A DNA stretch of 8,858 nt from SHZT01 sp945889655 (GCA_945889655.1 CAMDCH010000097.1:1-8858), one strand, 5' to 3'; counted from the first letter of the stretch, positions 1 to 6,353 are shown. Notes: generated from the sequence alone by a model not told the origin. Program-made: numbers and translations.

Positions 1-52
1 GTCCGCCGCAGGACCCCCCACGGCGACCAGGCCCAGCCTCGCTGCAACGCCG

Positions 53-460
53 CTAGACCTCGGACTCGTCCGTCTCGGGCGCGCGGCGCGGACGTCCGCG
101 GGCCGCACGCGCATCCGCCAGGCGCCGTTCCAGCTCGTCACGAGCCGAATGCACGGCAGCCCGGCCGGCATCCACCACGTCGCGGGCCTGCTGCCGGCGG
201 TCGTCGATCACGTCCTCCACCCGTTCCTTGGCGTCCTCGAAGCCGCTGGTCACCATGTCCTGCAGCTCCGATGCCTTCTCTTCGGCCGCCGCCCAGAGCC
301 GGCGTCCGCGATTTTTCAGCAGGCGGCGGGTCTCTTCCCCGCTCTGCGGTGCGAACAGCAGCGCCAGCCCGGCGCCGATCAGCGCGCCCCAGATGAACGA
401 TCCCACGCCACTATCCGATTTCTCGACGATAACGATCGGATCTTCCTTGTTACGTCTCAT
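53..460 (-). CDS. YtxH-domain small membrane protein
   Basis: Predicted 135-residue protein of the YtxH family: small, usually stress-associated proteins anchored by one N-terminal membrane helix. Residues 20-37 (SGVGSFIWGALIGAGLAL) form a glycine-rich hydrophobic segment, followed by the family signature LLFAPQSGEETRR. The rest is highly charged and Arg/Glu/Ala-rich, probably a long amphipathic helix or coiled coil, and it ends in a disordered Arg/Pro/Asp/Glu tail. No enzymatic residues are visible. The reading frame extends upstream to a TTG at 475, but the ATG at 460 is preferred because GGAGG lies 5 nt before it. It is the last gene of a minus-strand run, separated from the aldolase gene by a repeat element, so it may be transcribed with that operon or on its own. 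The family assignment is good; the cellular role is unknown. Confidence 0.85.
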   Translation of the reverse strand: MRRNKEDPIVIVEKSDSGVGSFIWGALIGAGLALLFAPQSGEETRRLLKNRGRRLWAAAEEKASELQDMVTSGFEDAKERVEDVIDDRRQQARDVVDAGRAAVHSARDELERRLADARAARGRPRRAPETDESEV

Positions 461-470
461 GCCTTCCTCC
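461..470 (-). promoter_or_regulatory. Ribosome binding site of the YtxH gene
   Basis: Read on the minus strand, GGAGGAAGGC immediately precedes the ATG at 460, with GGAGG spaced 5 nt from the start. It is the strongest Shine-Dalgarno sequence in the window and decides the start against the upstream in-frame TTG at 475, which would place this motif inside the coding region. Confidence 0.8.
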
Positions 471-489
471 AGCAATTGCGGGACTAGGT

Positions 490-550
490 ATCAGGGATCA
501 GGGGTCTGCACGGAAACTCGCCAATCCCCAGTCCCTGATCCCCAATCCCT
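490..550. repeat. Inverted heptamer-repeat element A
   Basis: The left arm holds two perfect heptamers ATCAGGG ATCAGGG (490-503). The right arm holds four heptamers CCAATCC, CCAGTCC, CTGATCC, CCAATCC (521-548). The arms face each other: GGGATCAGGG at 494-503 is the exact reverse complement of CCCTGATCCC at 533-542, giving a 10-bp stem with a 29-nt loop, extendable by two G-T pairs. The element lies 5-8 nt past the aldolase stop codon and 20-30 nt before the YtxH ribosome binding site. It shares its architecture (7-nt purine/pyrimidine units in two opposed arrays) with elements B and C further right, but not their unit sequence. It has no T-tract, so it is not a typical intrinsic terminator. 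Confidence 0.75.
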
Positions 551-555
551 CGTAG

Positions 556-1995
556 TTACTCCCCTGCCTCCGCATCATCCGGCGCGGCGGCGGCGCCGCC
601 CCGGTGCCGCATGACGGGAGCCTTCACGTACTTCGCCACGGATTCCGCGCTCCCTGCGATGCCAAGCTGGTCGAACAGGAACCCGAACCGCGCTTCGAGA
701 TCGTCGGAGATGGCACCCAGCACCTCGTCCGGCATGTGCCACATCTCCTTCTTGAACGGCCCGATCGCCTTCTTCCGCGTCTTGTAAATGAACTGCTGCT
801 CGGAGTCGCTCGCCTTCCGCTCTGCCGCGCAATTCTCGACGATCCAATCGCGGATCCTGGCCCTGAGCGGCGCCGGGATCTTCGGATGGTCGAAGACCAT
901 GTTCTGGAAGCCGGTGGCCAGGTGGATCTCGCAGGCGCCGTGCTTCGGAAAATTCGTGAACGCATCCTCGGGAAGCGTGGACGCACCATGCTGCACCGCC
1001 CCACCCATCCCGTACTGCTTCCGCGCCGCGTGGGACAGCGCATCGAGCGCCGCCAGGTCCAGCTTGACGGACGCGATGCTGCCATCGGAGAGCACCACGC
1101 CACCATGCGAGGTCCCCGTCTGCACGGAGATCTTGCTCAGCCCGACAGTGTCCTTGTTCCGCTTCTTCAGGCTCTTGTTGAAGCCGTCCATGTACGCGGT
1201 GAGCTCTTCGACGGTGCTGTTCTTCCCGCCCACTTCGCCGATCTCGCCGCCGATGGAGACGGTGACGCCCTTCGGCTCCTTCAGTCGCACGTAGGCGGCC
1301 AGCTCCGCCGCGCGCTCGTAGTTCTCCCGCTGCTGTTCATCCAGGGTCGGGAAGGAGAGGTCCACGAGCGTGGATGTGTCGATGTCGATGTTGAAGAATC
1401 CGGCGGCCAGGCCTTCGTCGATGAGCATCCGGATGGCTTCGACTTCCTTGTCCGGGCCGGTCTTGTACTTCGCGGCACTCACCTGGAAGTGGTCACCCTG
1501 GACGAAGACCGGGCTGCGGAACCCCTCGCGCAGCGCGGCGCCGAGAATTACGGCGGTGTATTCGGCCGGGCGCTGCTCGGTGTACGCGATCTCGCTGCGC
1601 GCGATCTCGAAGATCAGCGCCGCCGCCTTGCGCTTCAGCGCGGCGCGGAACGCCGCCCGCGCCGAGTGATAGGCCAGGACGCGCAGGTTCATCGCGGGAA
1701 CCGTGAAGCTCGCCACGTCGCCACGCCCCCGCGCCAGGTACAGCTCGTGGATCGAGGCGGGCCCGCAACCCGTTTCCTGCGCCAGCTCCCAGATCACCCA
1801 GCGCGCCGCGTCGCGTTCCTCTTCCGACTCCCCGAACACCGCGAACTTGACCAGGTCATCCATCTTCGCCGAGGTCAGCACGGCCGGCTTCACGACCTTG
1901 ATGCGGTCGCGGTCGTGCTGTATGGCGCCATCCAGCAGTCGGATGGCGCTCCGGATAGCGTCTTCCACTAGGAATTCCCCAGGTGAGATGCTCAT
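556..1995 (-). CDS. Class II (zinc) aldolase-family protein, long form
   Basis: 479-residue protein of the class II fructose-bisphosphate aldolase superfamily, which cleaves or forms ketose bisphosphates (typically fructose-1,6-bisphosphate to dihydroxyacetone phosphate and glyceraldehyde-3-phosphate) with a zinc ion. Visible family motifs, in order: SFTVPAMN (96-103, the usual AFNV-N region); VFVQGDHFQ with the catalytic Asp168 and zinc ligand His169; NIDIDTS (202-208); EIGEVGG (251-257); TGTSHGG with His297; QHGAST with His336; and EIHLATGF (356-363), matching the K-IN--T phosphate-binding region. Ordinary class II aldolases have about 280-360 residues. This one adds about 95 residues before the barrel and about 100 after it. 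Start uncertain: ATG 1995 has no clear ribosome binding site, and GTG 1968 has GGGGAA 6 nt upstream. Follows the PhnP-like gene after 44 nt. Superfamily confident; exact substrate not. Confidence 0.82.
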   Translation of the reverse strand: MSISPGEFLVEDAIRSAIRLLDGAIQHDRDRIKVVKPAVLTSAKMDDLVKFAVFGESEEERDAARWVIWELAQETGCGPASIHELYLARGRGDVASFTVPAMNLRVLAYHSARAAFRAALKRKAAALIFEIARSEIAYTEQRPAEYTAVILGAALREGFRSPVFVQGDHFQVSAAKYKTGPDKEVEAIRMLIDEGLAAGFFNIDIDTSTLVDLSFPTLDEQQRENYERAAELAAYVRLKEPKGVTVSIGGEIGEVGGKNSTVEELTAYMDGFNKSLKKRNKDTVGLSKISVQTGTSHGGVVLSDGSIASVKLDLAALDALSHAARKQYGMGGAVQHGASTLPEDAFTNFPKHGACEIHLATGFQNMVFDHPKIPAPLRARIRDWIVENCAAERKASDSEQQFIYKTRKKAIGPFKKEMWHMPDEVLGAISDDLEARFGFLFDQLGIAGSAESVAKYVKAPVMRHRGGAAAAPDDAEAGE

Positions 1996-2039
1996 GAAGA
2001 ACGGCGAACCCGCAAAATTAACGCCGCCAAATCAGGTCG

Positions 2040-2807
2040 TCAAAAATCCACCACCAGGCCATCATACGCGGGCTCGACACCCTGCGGCAGCCGCGCCAGC
2101 AGGCCCGCGTGTGATGACTTATGGGTGATGTGCGTAAAGAACGTACGCGCCGCCCCCACCTCCCGCGCGACGCCGATCGCCTCCGGAATAGAGAGGTGCG
2201 TGGCGTGCGGCTGCTCGAACAGCGCGTTGAGCACCAGCACCGAGACGCCGCGCAGCGCCTCGACAGCCTCGGCCGGCACGCGCTTGGCGTCGGTCACGTA
2301 GCCCAGGGCACCGATCCTGTATCCGTAGACCTGCGTAGGCCCGTGCTCCACGGCAACTGGACGGACCGGCAATCCCGCGATCGTGACCTCGCGGCCGTTC
2401 TCCAGCGGCACCGTGGTCAGCTCCGGCTTCGGCGTCCCCGGTGTTCCCGCCCCGGGACTGAACACGTAAGGAAACCTCTGCTCCAGCCGTTCCAGCGTCT
2501 CGCGGGATCCGTAGACCGGCAGGCGTCCGAAGCGAACCGACATGGCACGCAGGTCGTCGATGCCCTGGACGTGATCGGCATGGTCGTGGGTGTAGAGCAC
2601 GGCGTCCACCGCGTCGATGCCGGCGGTCACCAGCTGGAGCCGGAGTTCCGGCGGCGTGTCGATCAGGATGCCGTGCCCGTCGCTTTCCACCACCGCACCC
2701 ACCCGGGTCCGGCGATCGCGCGGGTCCTTCGACGTGCAGACTTCACAATGGCAGCCGATCTGCGGGATGCCGAAGGAGGTGCCGGAACCAAGGATGGTCA
2801 GCCGCAT
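2040..2807 (-). CDS. PhnP-like MBL-fold metallohydrolase
   Basis: 255-residue metallo-beta-lactamase-fold protein resembling PhnP, the phosphoribosyl cyclic phosphodiesterase of phosphonate breakdown, and the wider group annotated only as MBL-fold hydrolases. Near the N-terminus GSGTSFGIPQIGCHCEVC carries three cysteines (19, 21, 24) in the spacing of PhnP's structural zinc site. The metal-binding motif THDHADH is at 73-79, with further ligands expected at His155 (VEHG) and Asp173 (VTDAK). A His-rich stretch FFTHITHKSSH (223-233) lies where the last ligand and the structural-zinc His are expected. Thus a di-metal phosphodiesterase is likely, probably cytoplasmic, but no other phn gene is visible, so a phosphonate role is not supported. 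It starts 13 nt after the pyk stop without a clear ribosome binding site, which suggests translational coupling. Substrate unknown. Confidence 0.88.
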   Translation of the reverse strand: MRLTILGSGTSFGIPQIGCHCEVCTSKDPRDRRTRVGAVVESDGHGILIDTPPELRLQLVTAGIDAVDAVLYTHDHADHVQGIDDLRAMSVRFGRLPVYGSRETLERLEQRFPYVFSPGAGTPGTPKPELTTVPLENGREVTIAGLPVRPVAVEHGPTQVYGYRIGALGYVTDAKRVPAEAVEALRGVSVLVLNALFEQPHATHLSIPEAIGVAREVGAARTFFTHITHKSSHAGLLARLPQGVEPAYDGLVVDF

Positions 2808-2820
2808 GGGGCCGTGTGGG

Positions 2821-4245
2821 TCAGACCGTCTCTACCTTGAGAAGATTCGTCGTACCGGTGACCTCGAACGGAACTCCCGCCGTCACGACGATGCGGTCGC
2901 CGGAGCGGAGCAGCCCCTTGGCCAGCAGCGACTCGCGCGCCACGTCCAGCATCGCGCCGTAGTTCGGAACGCGGTCCGCCAGCTCGGGCATCACGCCCCA
3001 CACCAGGCAGAGCGACCGGCAGGTGGCTCCCTCGGTGGAGAGCCCGAGAATCGGGACGCTGGGCCGGTGCGCCGCGATCTTGCGCGGCGTGAACCCGCTC
3101 TTCGTGAAGCAGACGATCAGCGGCACCGCCAGCATCTCGGCCGCGGTGCACGTGGCGAGGGCGATGGCATCTTCCACCGAATGCTCGCCGTCGACCTCGG
3201 TCGGGCCGCCGTGCGCCATCATCCCGCCGTCTCCTAGCCCCGACCGCTCGATCTCGTGGATGATGCGGACCATCGCCTCCACGGTCGCGACAGGATACTC
3301 CCCGATCGCCGTTTCGGCCGAGAGCATCACCGCGTCCGTCCCGTCGAGGATCGCGTTGGCGACGTCGGACGCCTCGGCGCGCGTGGGCCTCGGGTTGTGC
3401 ACCATCGACTCGAGCATCTGGGTAGCGGTAATGACCGGCTTGCCCTGCTTGTTGGCGGCGATGATGACGCGTTTCTGCACCAGCGGCACTTCCTCGAACG
3501 GCAGCTCCACGCCCAGGTCCCCGCGGGCCACCATGATCGCGTCCGCCTCGGCAATGATGGCGGGGAGATCGGCCAGCGCGGCCGCCTTCTCGATCTTGGC
3601 CACCAGGCGGACTTCCGGTGGAACCAGCGACCGGACCTCCACCACGTCGCTCGCGCGTCGAACGAAGGAGATCGCGATGTAGTCCGCCCCGTTCGCTACC
3701 GCGAGCGCGATGTCCTCGCGGTCCTTTTCCGTCACCGCGGGCGCGCTCACGTTCACGCCCGGCAGGTTCATTCCCTTGTGGCTGTTGAGCACGCCGCCAT
3801 GGATCATCGTGCCCATGACGCGGCGCCCTGCCACCGACCCGACCTGGACCTCCAGCAATCCATCGTCCAGCAGTATTCGTGACCCCGTCGCCACGTCGTC
3901 GGCCAGGGCGTCATAGGTGGTCGGGATGTCGTCCCCCTCCGCCACGTCCTCCGGAGCGAATACCACCTCGGCCCCGGTCTTCAGCGTGCGCGGCGACGCC
4001 AGAGCCCCCACGCGGATCCGAGGGCCCTGGAGATCAACCAGGATCGCGATATGACGCCCGGTCTCGCTGCGCGCGTTGTGGATCATGGTCATCCACTCGG
4101 CCCGGGTTTCCGGCGTGCCGTGCGAGCTGTTGATGCGGAAGACGTTCACGCCCGCGCTGATCAGCGCGAGAATCGCCGCCGGAGAGGCGGACGCCGGACC
4201 GACGGTCGCTACCAGCTTGGTACGGCGGAATCTCGGGTCGTACAT
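2821..4245 (-). CDS. pyk: Pyruvate kinase
   Basis: Converts phosphoenolpyruvate and ADP to pyruvate and ATP in the last step of glycolysis; cytoplasmic, normally a homotetramer. Numbered from the ATG at 4245 (474 residues, the normal length): RRTKLVATVGPAS near the N-terminus; NVFRINSSHG (34-43), the phosphate/K+-binding loop; DLQGPRIRVG (71-80); catalytic Lys in AKIEK (216-220); MVARGDLGVE (238-247), which binds the divalent metal; TATQMLESM (273-281); and PTRAEASDVANAILDGTDAV (287-306). A C-terminal regulatory domain with CFTKSGFTPRKIAAHRPSVP follows. The frame opens at a GTG (4290) and offers ATG codons at 4248 and 4245. The tandem ATGs are preferred because the conserved part begins there and GAAG lies just upstream; the GTG has no ribosome binding site. 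One oddity is Ser where most family members have Phe in the R-x-N-x-S-H-G loop. It lies 69 nt downstream of ispG, likely co-transcribed. Confidence 0.97.
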   Translation of the reverse strand: MYDPRFRRTKLVATVGPASASPAAILALISAGVNVFRINSSHGTPETRAEWMTMIHNARSETGRHIAILVDLQGPRIRVGALASPRTLKTGAEVVFAPEDVAEGDDIPTTYDALADDVATGSRILLDDGLLEVQVGSVAGRRVMGTMIHGGVLNSHKGMNLPGVNVSAPAVTEKDREDIALAVANGADYIAISFVRRASDVVEVRSLVPPEVRLVAKIEKAAALADLPAIIAEADAIMVARGDLGVELPFEEVPLVQKRVIIAANKQGKPVITATQMLESMVHNPRPTRAEASDVANAILDGTDAVMLSAETAIGEYPVATVEAMVRIIHEIERSGLGDGGMMAHGGPTEVDGEHSVEDAIALATCTAAEMLAVPLIVCFTKSGFTPRKIAAHRPSVPILGLSTEGATCRSLCLVWGVMPELADRVPNYGAMLDVARESLLAKGLLRSGDRIVVTAGVPFEVTGTTNLLKVETV

Positions 4246-4271
4246 CATGTCTTCAACATGCCCACAATGGG

Positions 4272-4299
4272 TCCACAGACAGTAATCCACATCTGTGGA
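4272..4299. repeat. Perfect 8-bp inverted repeat before pyk
   Basis: TCCACAGA at 4272-4279 is the exact reverse complement of TCTGTGGA at 4292-4299, with a 12-nt spacer. TCCACA also recurs directly at 4286-4291. The site lies in the ispG-pyk intergenic region, 27-54 nt upstream of the pyk ATG. It could be an RNA hairpin in the pyk leader, or an operator for a dimeric regulator (centre-to-centre about two helical turns). No T-tract follows on the transcribed strand, so a terminator is unlikely. Confidence 0.55.
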
Positions 4300-4314
4300 A
4301 AGTCGTACGGATCG

Positions 4315-5550
4315 TCAACGGCCTGCGGGCGTGGGGATAGCGGGGTACCGGCGCGCGACATAGTCCTCGAGGATCGCGAGGAACTCCTCCACGATCCGGT
4401 CGCCCTTGAGCGTCACGGAAAGCTGGCCGTCGATGTAAACCGGCGCCTTCGGCTCCTCGAACGTGCCAGGGAGCGAAATGCCGATGTCAGCGTGCTTCGA
4501 TTCCCCAGGCCCGTTCACCACGCAACCCATGACCGCCAGTCGCATGGCTTCGACACCCGGGTGCCCCTCTCGCCAGATCGGCATCTGGCGCTGGAGGTAG
4601 AGCTGGATGTCCGCCGCCATCTCCTGGAAGAACGTCGAAGTCGTGCGACCGCATCCCGGGCAGGCGGACACCTGCGGAATGAAGTTGCGGAGCGACATCG
4701 ACTGCAGGATCTGCTGCGCGACGCGCACTTCCTCCGTGCGGTCGCCGCCGGGCGCCGGCGTGAGCGAGACACGGATGGTGTCGCCGATGCCGTCCTGGAG
4801 CAGGATCGCCAGCCCCGCCGCGCTCGCAACGATACCCTTGGCACCCATGCCGGCCTCGGTGAGGCCCAGGTGCAGCGGGTAGTCGGACACGGCGGCGAGC
4901 TTGCGATAGGCGTCAATCAGGTCCTGGACCTGCGAGACCTTGGCTGACAGGATGATCCTGTTGTGGCCGAGTCCCGTGGCTTCGGCGAGCTTGGCGGAAC
5001 GCATCGCGCTTTCGACCATCGCGTTCAGCATCACGTCGCGCGCATCGAGGGGTTCCGTCCGTCGCGCGTTCTCGTCCATCAGCTCGGTCAGCAGGAACTT
5101 GTCGAGCGAGCCCCAGTTCACCCCGATGCGGACCGGCTTGTCGTTCTTGATGGCGACTTCGATGATCGTCCGGAAATTTTCGTCGTGCCGCTTGCCGCCG
5201 ACGTTGCCGGGATTGATCCGGTACTTGGCGAGCGCGCGGGCACAATCGGGATACTTGGTGAGGAGCAGGTGCCCGTTGTAGTGGAAGTCCCCGATGATCG
5301 GGACGGTAAGGCCCTGCTTCGCGAGATCTTCGACGATGTACGGGACCGCGTGCGCCGCCTCGTCGTTGTTGACCGTGACTCGGACCAGCTCGCTTCCCGC
5401 CTCGGCCAGCGCCGCGACCTGCTTCACCGTCCCCGCCACATCGGCGGTGTCGGTGTTGGTCATGGACTGCACGACGACAGGATGCGCGCTGCCCACCGGA
5501 ATCCCGCCCACGAGCGCGGTAACGGTCTGGCGACGGGTGATGAGAGGCAT
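4315..5550 (-). CDS. ispG: (E)-4-hydroxy-3-methylbut-2-enyl-diphosphate synthase
   Basis: IspG (GcpE), the iron-sulfur enzyme that reductively opens methylerythritol cyclodiphosphate to HMBPP, the penultimate step of the MEP isoprenoid pathway. 411 residues, the length of the usual bacterial two-domain form. The N-terminal TIM barrel begins with the family signature HPVVVQSMTNTDTADV (23-38) and continues through GDFHYNGHLLL (87-97), YRINPGNVG (110-118), IGVNWGSLD (142-150) and HLGLTEAG (227-234). The C-terminal domain carries the [4Fe-4S] ligands: ACPGCGRT with Cys297 and Cys300, and GCVVNGPGE with Cys343 and Glu350. All are intact. The start ATG has no Shine-Dalgarno sequence; a TAGATT box lies 7 nt upstream and repeat element B begins 13 nt upstream, so it may be leaderless. 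It is the first gene of the minus-strand run towards pyk and the aldolase. Confidence 0.97.
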   Translation of the reverse strand: MPLITRRQTVTALVGGIPVGSAHPVVVQSMTNTDTADVAGTVKQVAALAEAGSELVRVTVNNDEAAHAVPYIVEDLAKQGLTVPIIGDFHYNGHLLLTKYPDCARALAKYRINPGNVGGKRHDENFRTIIEVAIKNDKPVRIGVNWGSLDKFLLTELMDENARRTEPLDARDVMLNAMVESAMRSAKLAEATGLGHNRIILSAKVSQVQDLIDAYRKLAAVSDYPLHLGLTEAGMGAKGIVASAAGLAILLQDGIGDTIRVSLTPAPGGDRTEEVRVAQQILQSMSLRNFIPQVSACPGCGRTTSTFFQEMAADIQLYLQRQMPIWREGHPGVEAMRLAVMGCVVNGPGESKHADIGISLPGTFEEPKAPVYIDGQLSVTLKGDRIVEEFLAILEDYVARRYPAIPTPAGR

Positions 5551-5557
5551 GGGACCA

Positions 5558-5563
5558 AATCTA
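5558..5563 (-). promoter_or_regulatory. Possible -10 box of ispG (leaderless type)
   Basis: On the minus strand, TAGATT sits 7 nt before the ispG ATG and fits the TANNNT form of a -10 element. Transcription would then start at or next to the start codon, which would explain the missing ribosome binding site. A poor -35-like TTCTCA lies 16 nt upstream, inside repeat element B. Based on position and sequence only. Confidence 0.35.
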
Positions 5564-5646
5564 AGTGAGAAGTAAGAAGTGAGAAGTGAGAAGGGAAAAA
5601 GGTGAGATCCCCTTTCCTTCTCACTTCTTACTTCTCACTTCTCACT
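5564..5646. repeat. Inverted heptamer-repeat element B
   Basis: Two opposed arrays of four heptamers each. The left arm (5564-5594) reads GTGAGAA, GTAAGAA, GTGAGAA, GTGAGAA after a leading A and ends in GG. The right arm (5616-5646) is its inverted copy, in TTCTCAC/TTCTTAC units. Pairing over 31 positions leaves only one mismatch (5574/5636) and one G-T pair (5581/5629). The variant GTAAGAA unit is second in one arm and third in the other. The 21-nt centre contains AAAGG/CCTTT (5598-5602/5611-5615), which extends the stem. The element takes up most of the 106-nt divergent ispG/MOSC intergenic region. Same unit and same AAAAAGGT core motif as element C. Confidence 0.93.
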
Positions 5647-5651
5647 ATTTT
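5646..5651 (+). promoter_or_regulatory. Possible -10 box of the MOSC gene (leaderless type)
   Basis: TATTTT lies 5 nt before the ATG at 5657, immediately at the edge of repeat element B. No ribosome binding site exists upstream of this ATG, since the preceding 90 nt are mostly repeat. This is the layout of a leaderless transcript. There is no good -35 at 16-18 nt, so the call is tentative. Confidence 0.35.
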
Positions 5652-5656
5652 GATCC

Positions 5657-6238
5657 ATGCGTATTCTCGGTCCGATTGTTCGTTTACAGGTCCAGCGATC
5701 CCCGCTCAAGGTCGGTTTCAAGCCGGACCGCCACTACACCCCCGAACCGATCGTCTCGGTGAATCGCCTGCGGCTCACACCCTGGGGGTGCGTGGGTATC
5801 ACGCCGACCGAAGAAATCCTCGACGTCCATCACCGGGAGCATCCCCAGACCCGGCATGACCGGCCGGAAAAGGGCCTGTCGATGGGCTTTACCGGCCACT
5901 ACGCCGAGATGCGGGAGCGATTCGGCGGTCACATGGGCGTCGGCGTTGCGGGCGAGAGCGTCATCGTGGACACGCCGGGGCGCATGCGGCTCGATGACCT
6001 GAAGGACGGGATGGTGATCCTGGACAAGGCGGGCGAGGAACGCGTGCGATTTCACAAGGTGTTCGTCGCGCATCCCTGCAAGCCATTCTCGGGATTTGCA
6101 CTCGGCAGGATCGTGGAGCCGGAAGAGCTGAAGGGCACACTGCAGTTTCTGGACGACGGGACGCGAGGATTCCGGTGTGTTCCGGAGATCACGGAACCGG
6201 TGGAGATCGAGGTGGGGCACGTTCTCGCGATCCAGTGA
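5657..6238 (+). CDS. MOSC-domain protein
   Basis: 193-residue protein that fits the MOSC (molybdenum cofactor sulfurase C-terminal) beta-barrel fold. Supporting features are an N-terminal strand plus LTPWGCVGI (40-48); EKGLSMGFTGHYAEMRERFG (71-90), matching the region that precedes the family's GENL loop; GVAGESVIVD (96-105) at the position of that loop; and VAHPCKPFSG (137-146) with Cys141, matching the conserved cysteine in the family's P-x-x-PC motif. It ends with VEIEVGHVL, matching the last strand. Known members bind molybdenum cofactor or handle sulfur, but many are uncharacterised and no molybdenum gene is visible nearby. An unusual His-rich stretch DVHHREHPQTRHD (56-68) may bind metal. 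No Shine-Dalgarno precedes the ATG. The stop codon TGA lies inside the first heptamer of repeat element C. The gene is thus bracketed by two copies of the same repeat and is divergent from ispG. Confidence 0.75.
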   Translation: MRILGPIVRLQVQRSPLKVGFKPDRHYTPEPIVSVNRLRLTPWGCVGITPTEEILDVHHREHPQTRHDRPEKGLSMGFTGHYAEMRERFGGHMGVGVAGESVIVDTPGRMRLDDLKDGMVILDKAGEERVRFHKVFVAHPCKPFSGFALGRIVEPEELKGTLQFLDDGTRGFRCVPEITEPVEIEVGHVLAIQ

Positions 6239-6352
6239 GAAGTGAGAAGGAAAAAGGTCGCTCAGGGATAGCGCTGTCCGCAGGCGCCCTTCTCACGTCT
6301 CACTTCTCACTTCTCACTTCTCACTTCTCACTTCTCACTTCTCACTTCTCAC
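6235..6352. repeat. Inverted heptamer-repeat element C
   Basis: The left array has two GTGAGAA units (6235-6248). The right array has nine units on the opposite strand: TTCTCAC at 6290-6296, a variant GTCTCAC at 6297-6303, and seven perfect TTCTCAC from 6304 to 6352. The arms can pair over two units, and the remaining right-hand units look like a tandem expansion. The centre starts with GGAAAAAGGT, as in element B, then holds CGCT/AGCG and other GC-rich palindromic pieces. It lies between two convergent genes: the MOSC stop TGA (6236-6238) is part of the first unit, and the zinc-ribbon stop TAG (6354-6356) is 1 nt beyond the last. A role as a bidirectional transcript end is possible, but no classical terminator is seen. 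Confidence 0.93.
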
Positions 6353-6353
6353 T

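Noticed and set aside
1..52. Start of another minus-strand gene after the YtxH gene
   Set aside because: One frame reads a plausible hydrophobic peptide, but it has no start codon with a ribosome binding site and is too short to judge.
490..550. Rho-independent terminator after the aldolase
   Set aside because: The stem has a 29-nt loop and no T-tract on the transcribed strand; better described as a repeat element.
604..1971. Long plus-strand open frame (455 codons) opposite the aldolase gene
   Set aside because: It is the antisense shadow of a gene with clear class II aldolase motifs. Its own translation is Arg/Leu/Val/His-rich without any recognisable motif, as is usual for frames opposite GC-rich genes.
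4280..4299. DnaA-box-like TAATCCACA and origin signature
   Set aside because: One mismatch to TTATCCACA, a single near-match, no AT-rich unwinding region and no dnaA/dnaN nearby.
4051..4947. Plus-strand open frame (298 codons) opposite pyk and ispG
   Set aside because: Spans the end of one well-identified gene and the start of another on the opposite strand; composition is typical of a shadow frame.
6290..6352. CRISPR array in the TTCTCAC repeats
   Set aside because: Units are 7 nt and contiguous without unique spacers, and no cas gene is present; this is a tandem repeat.
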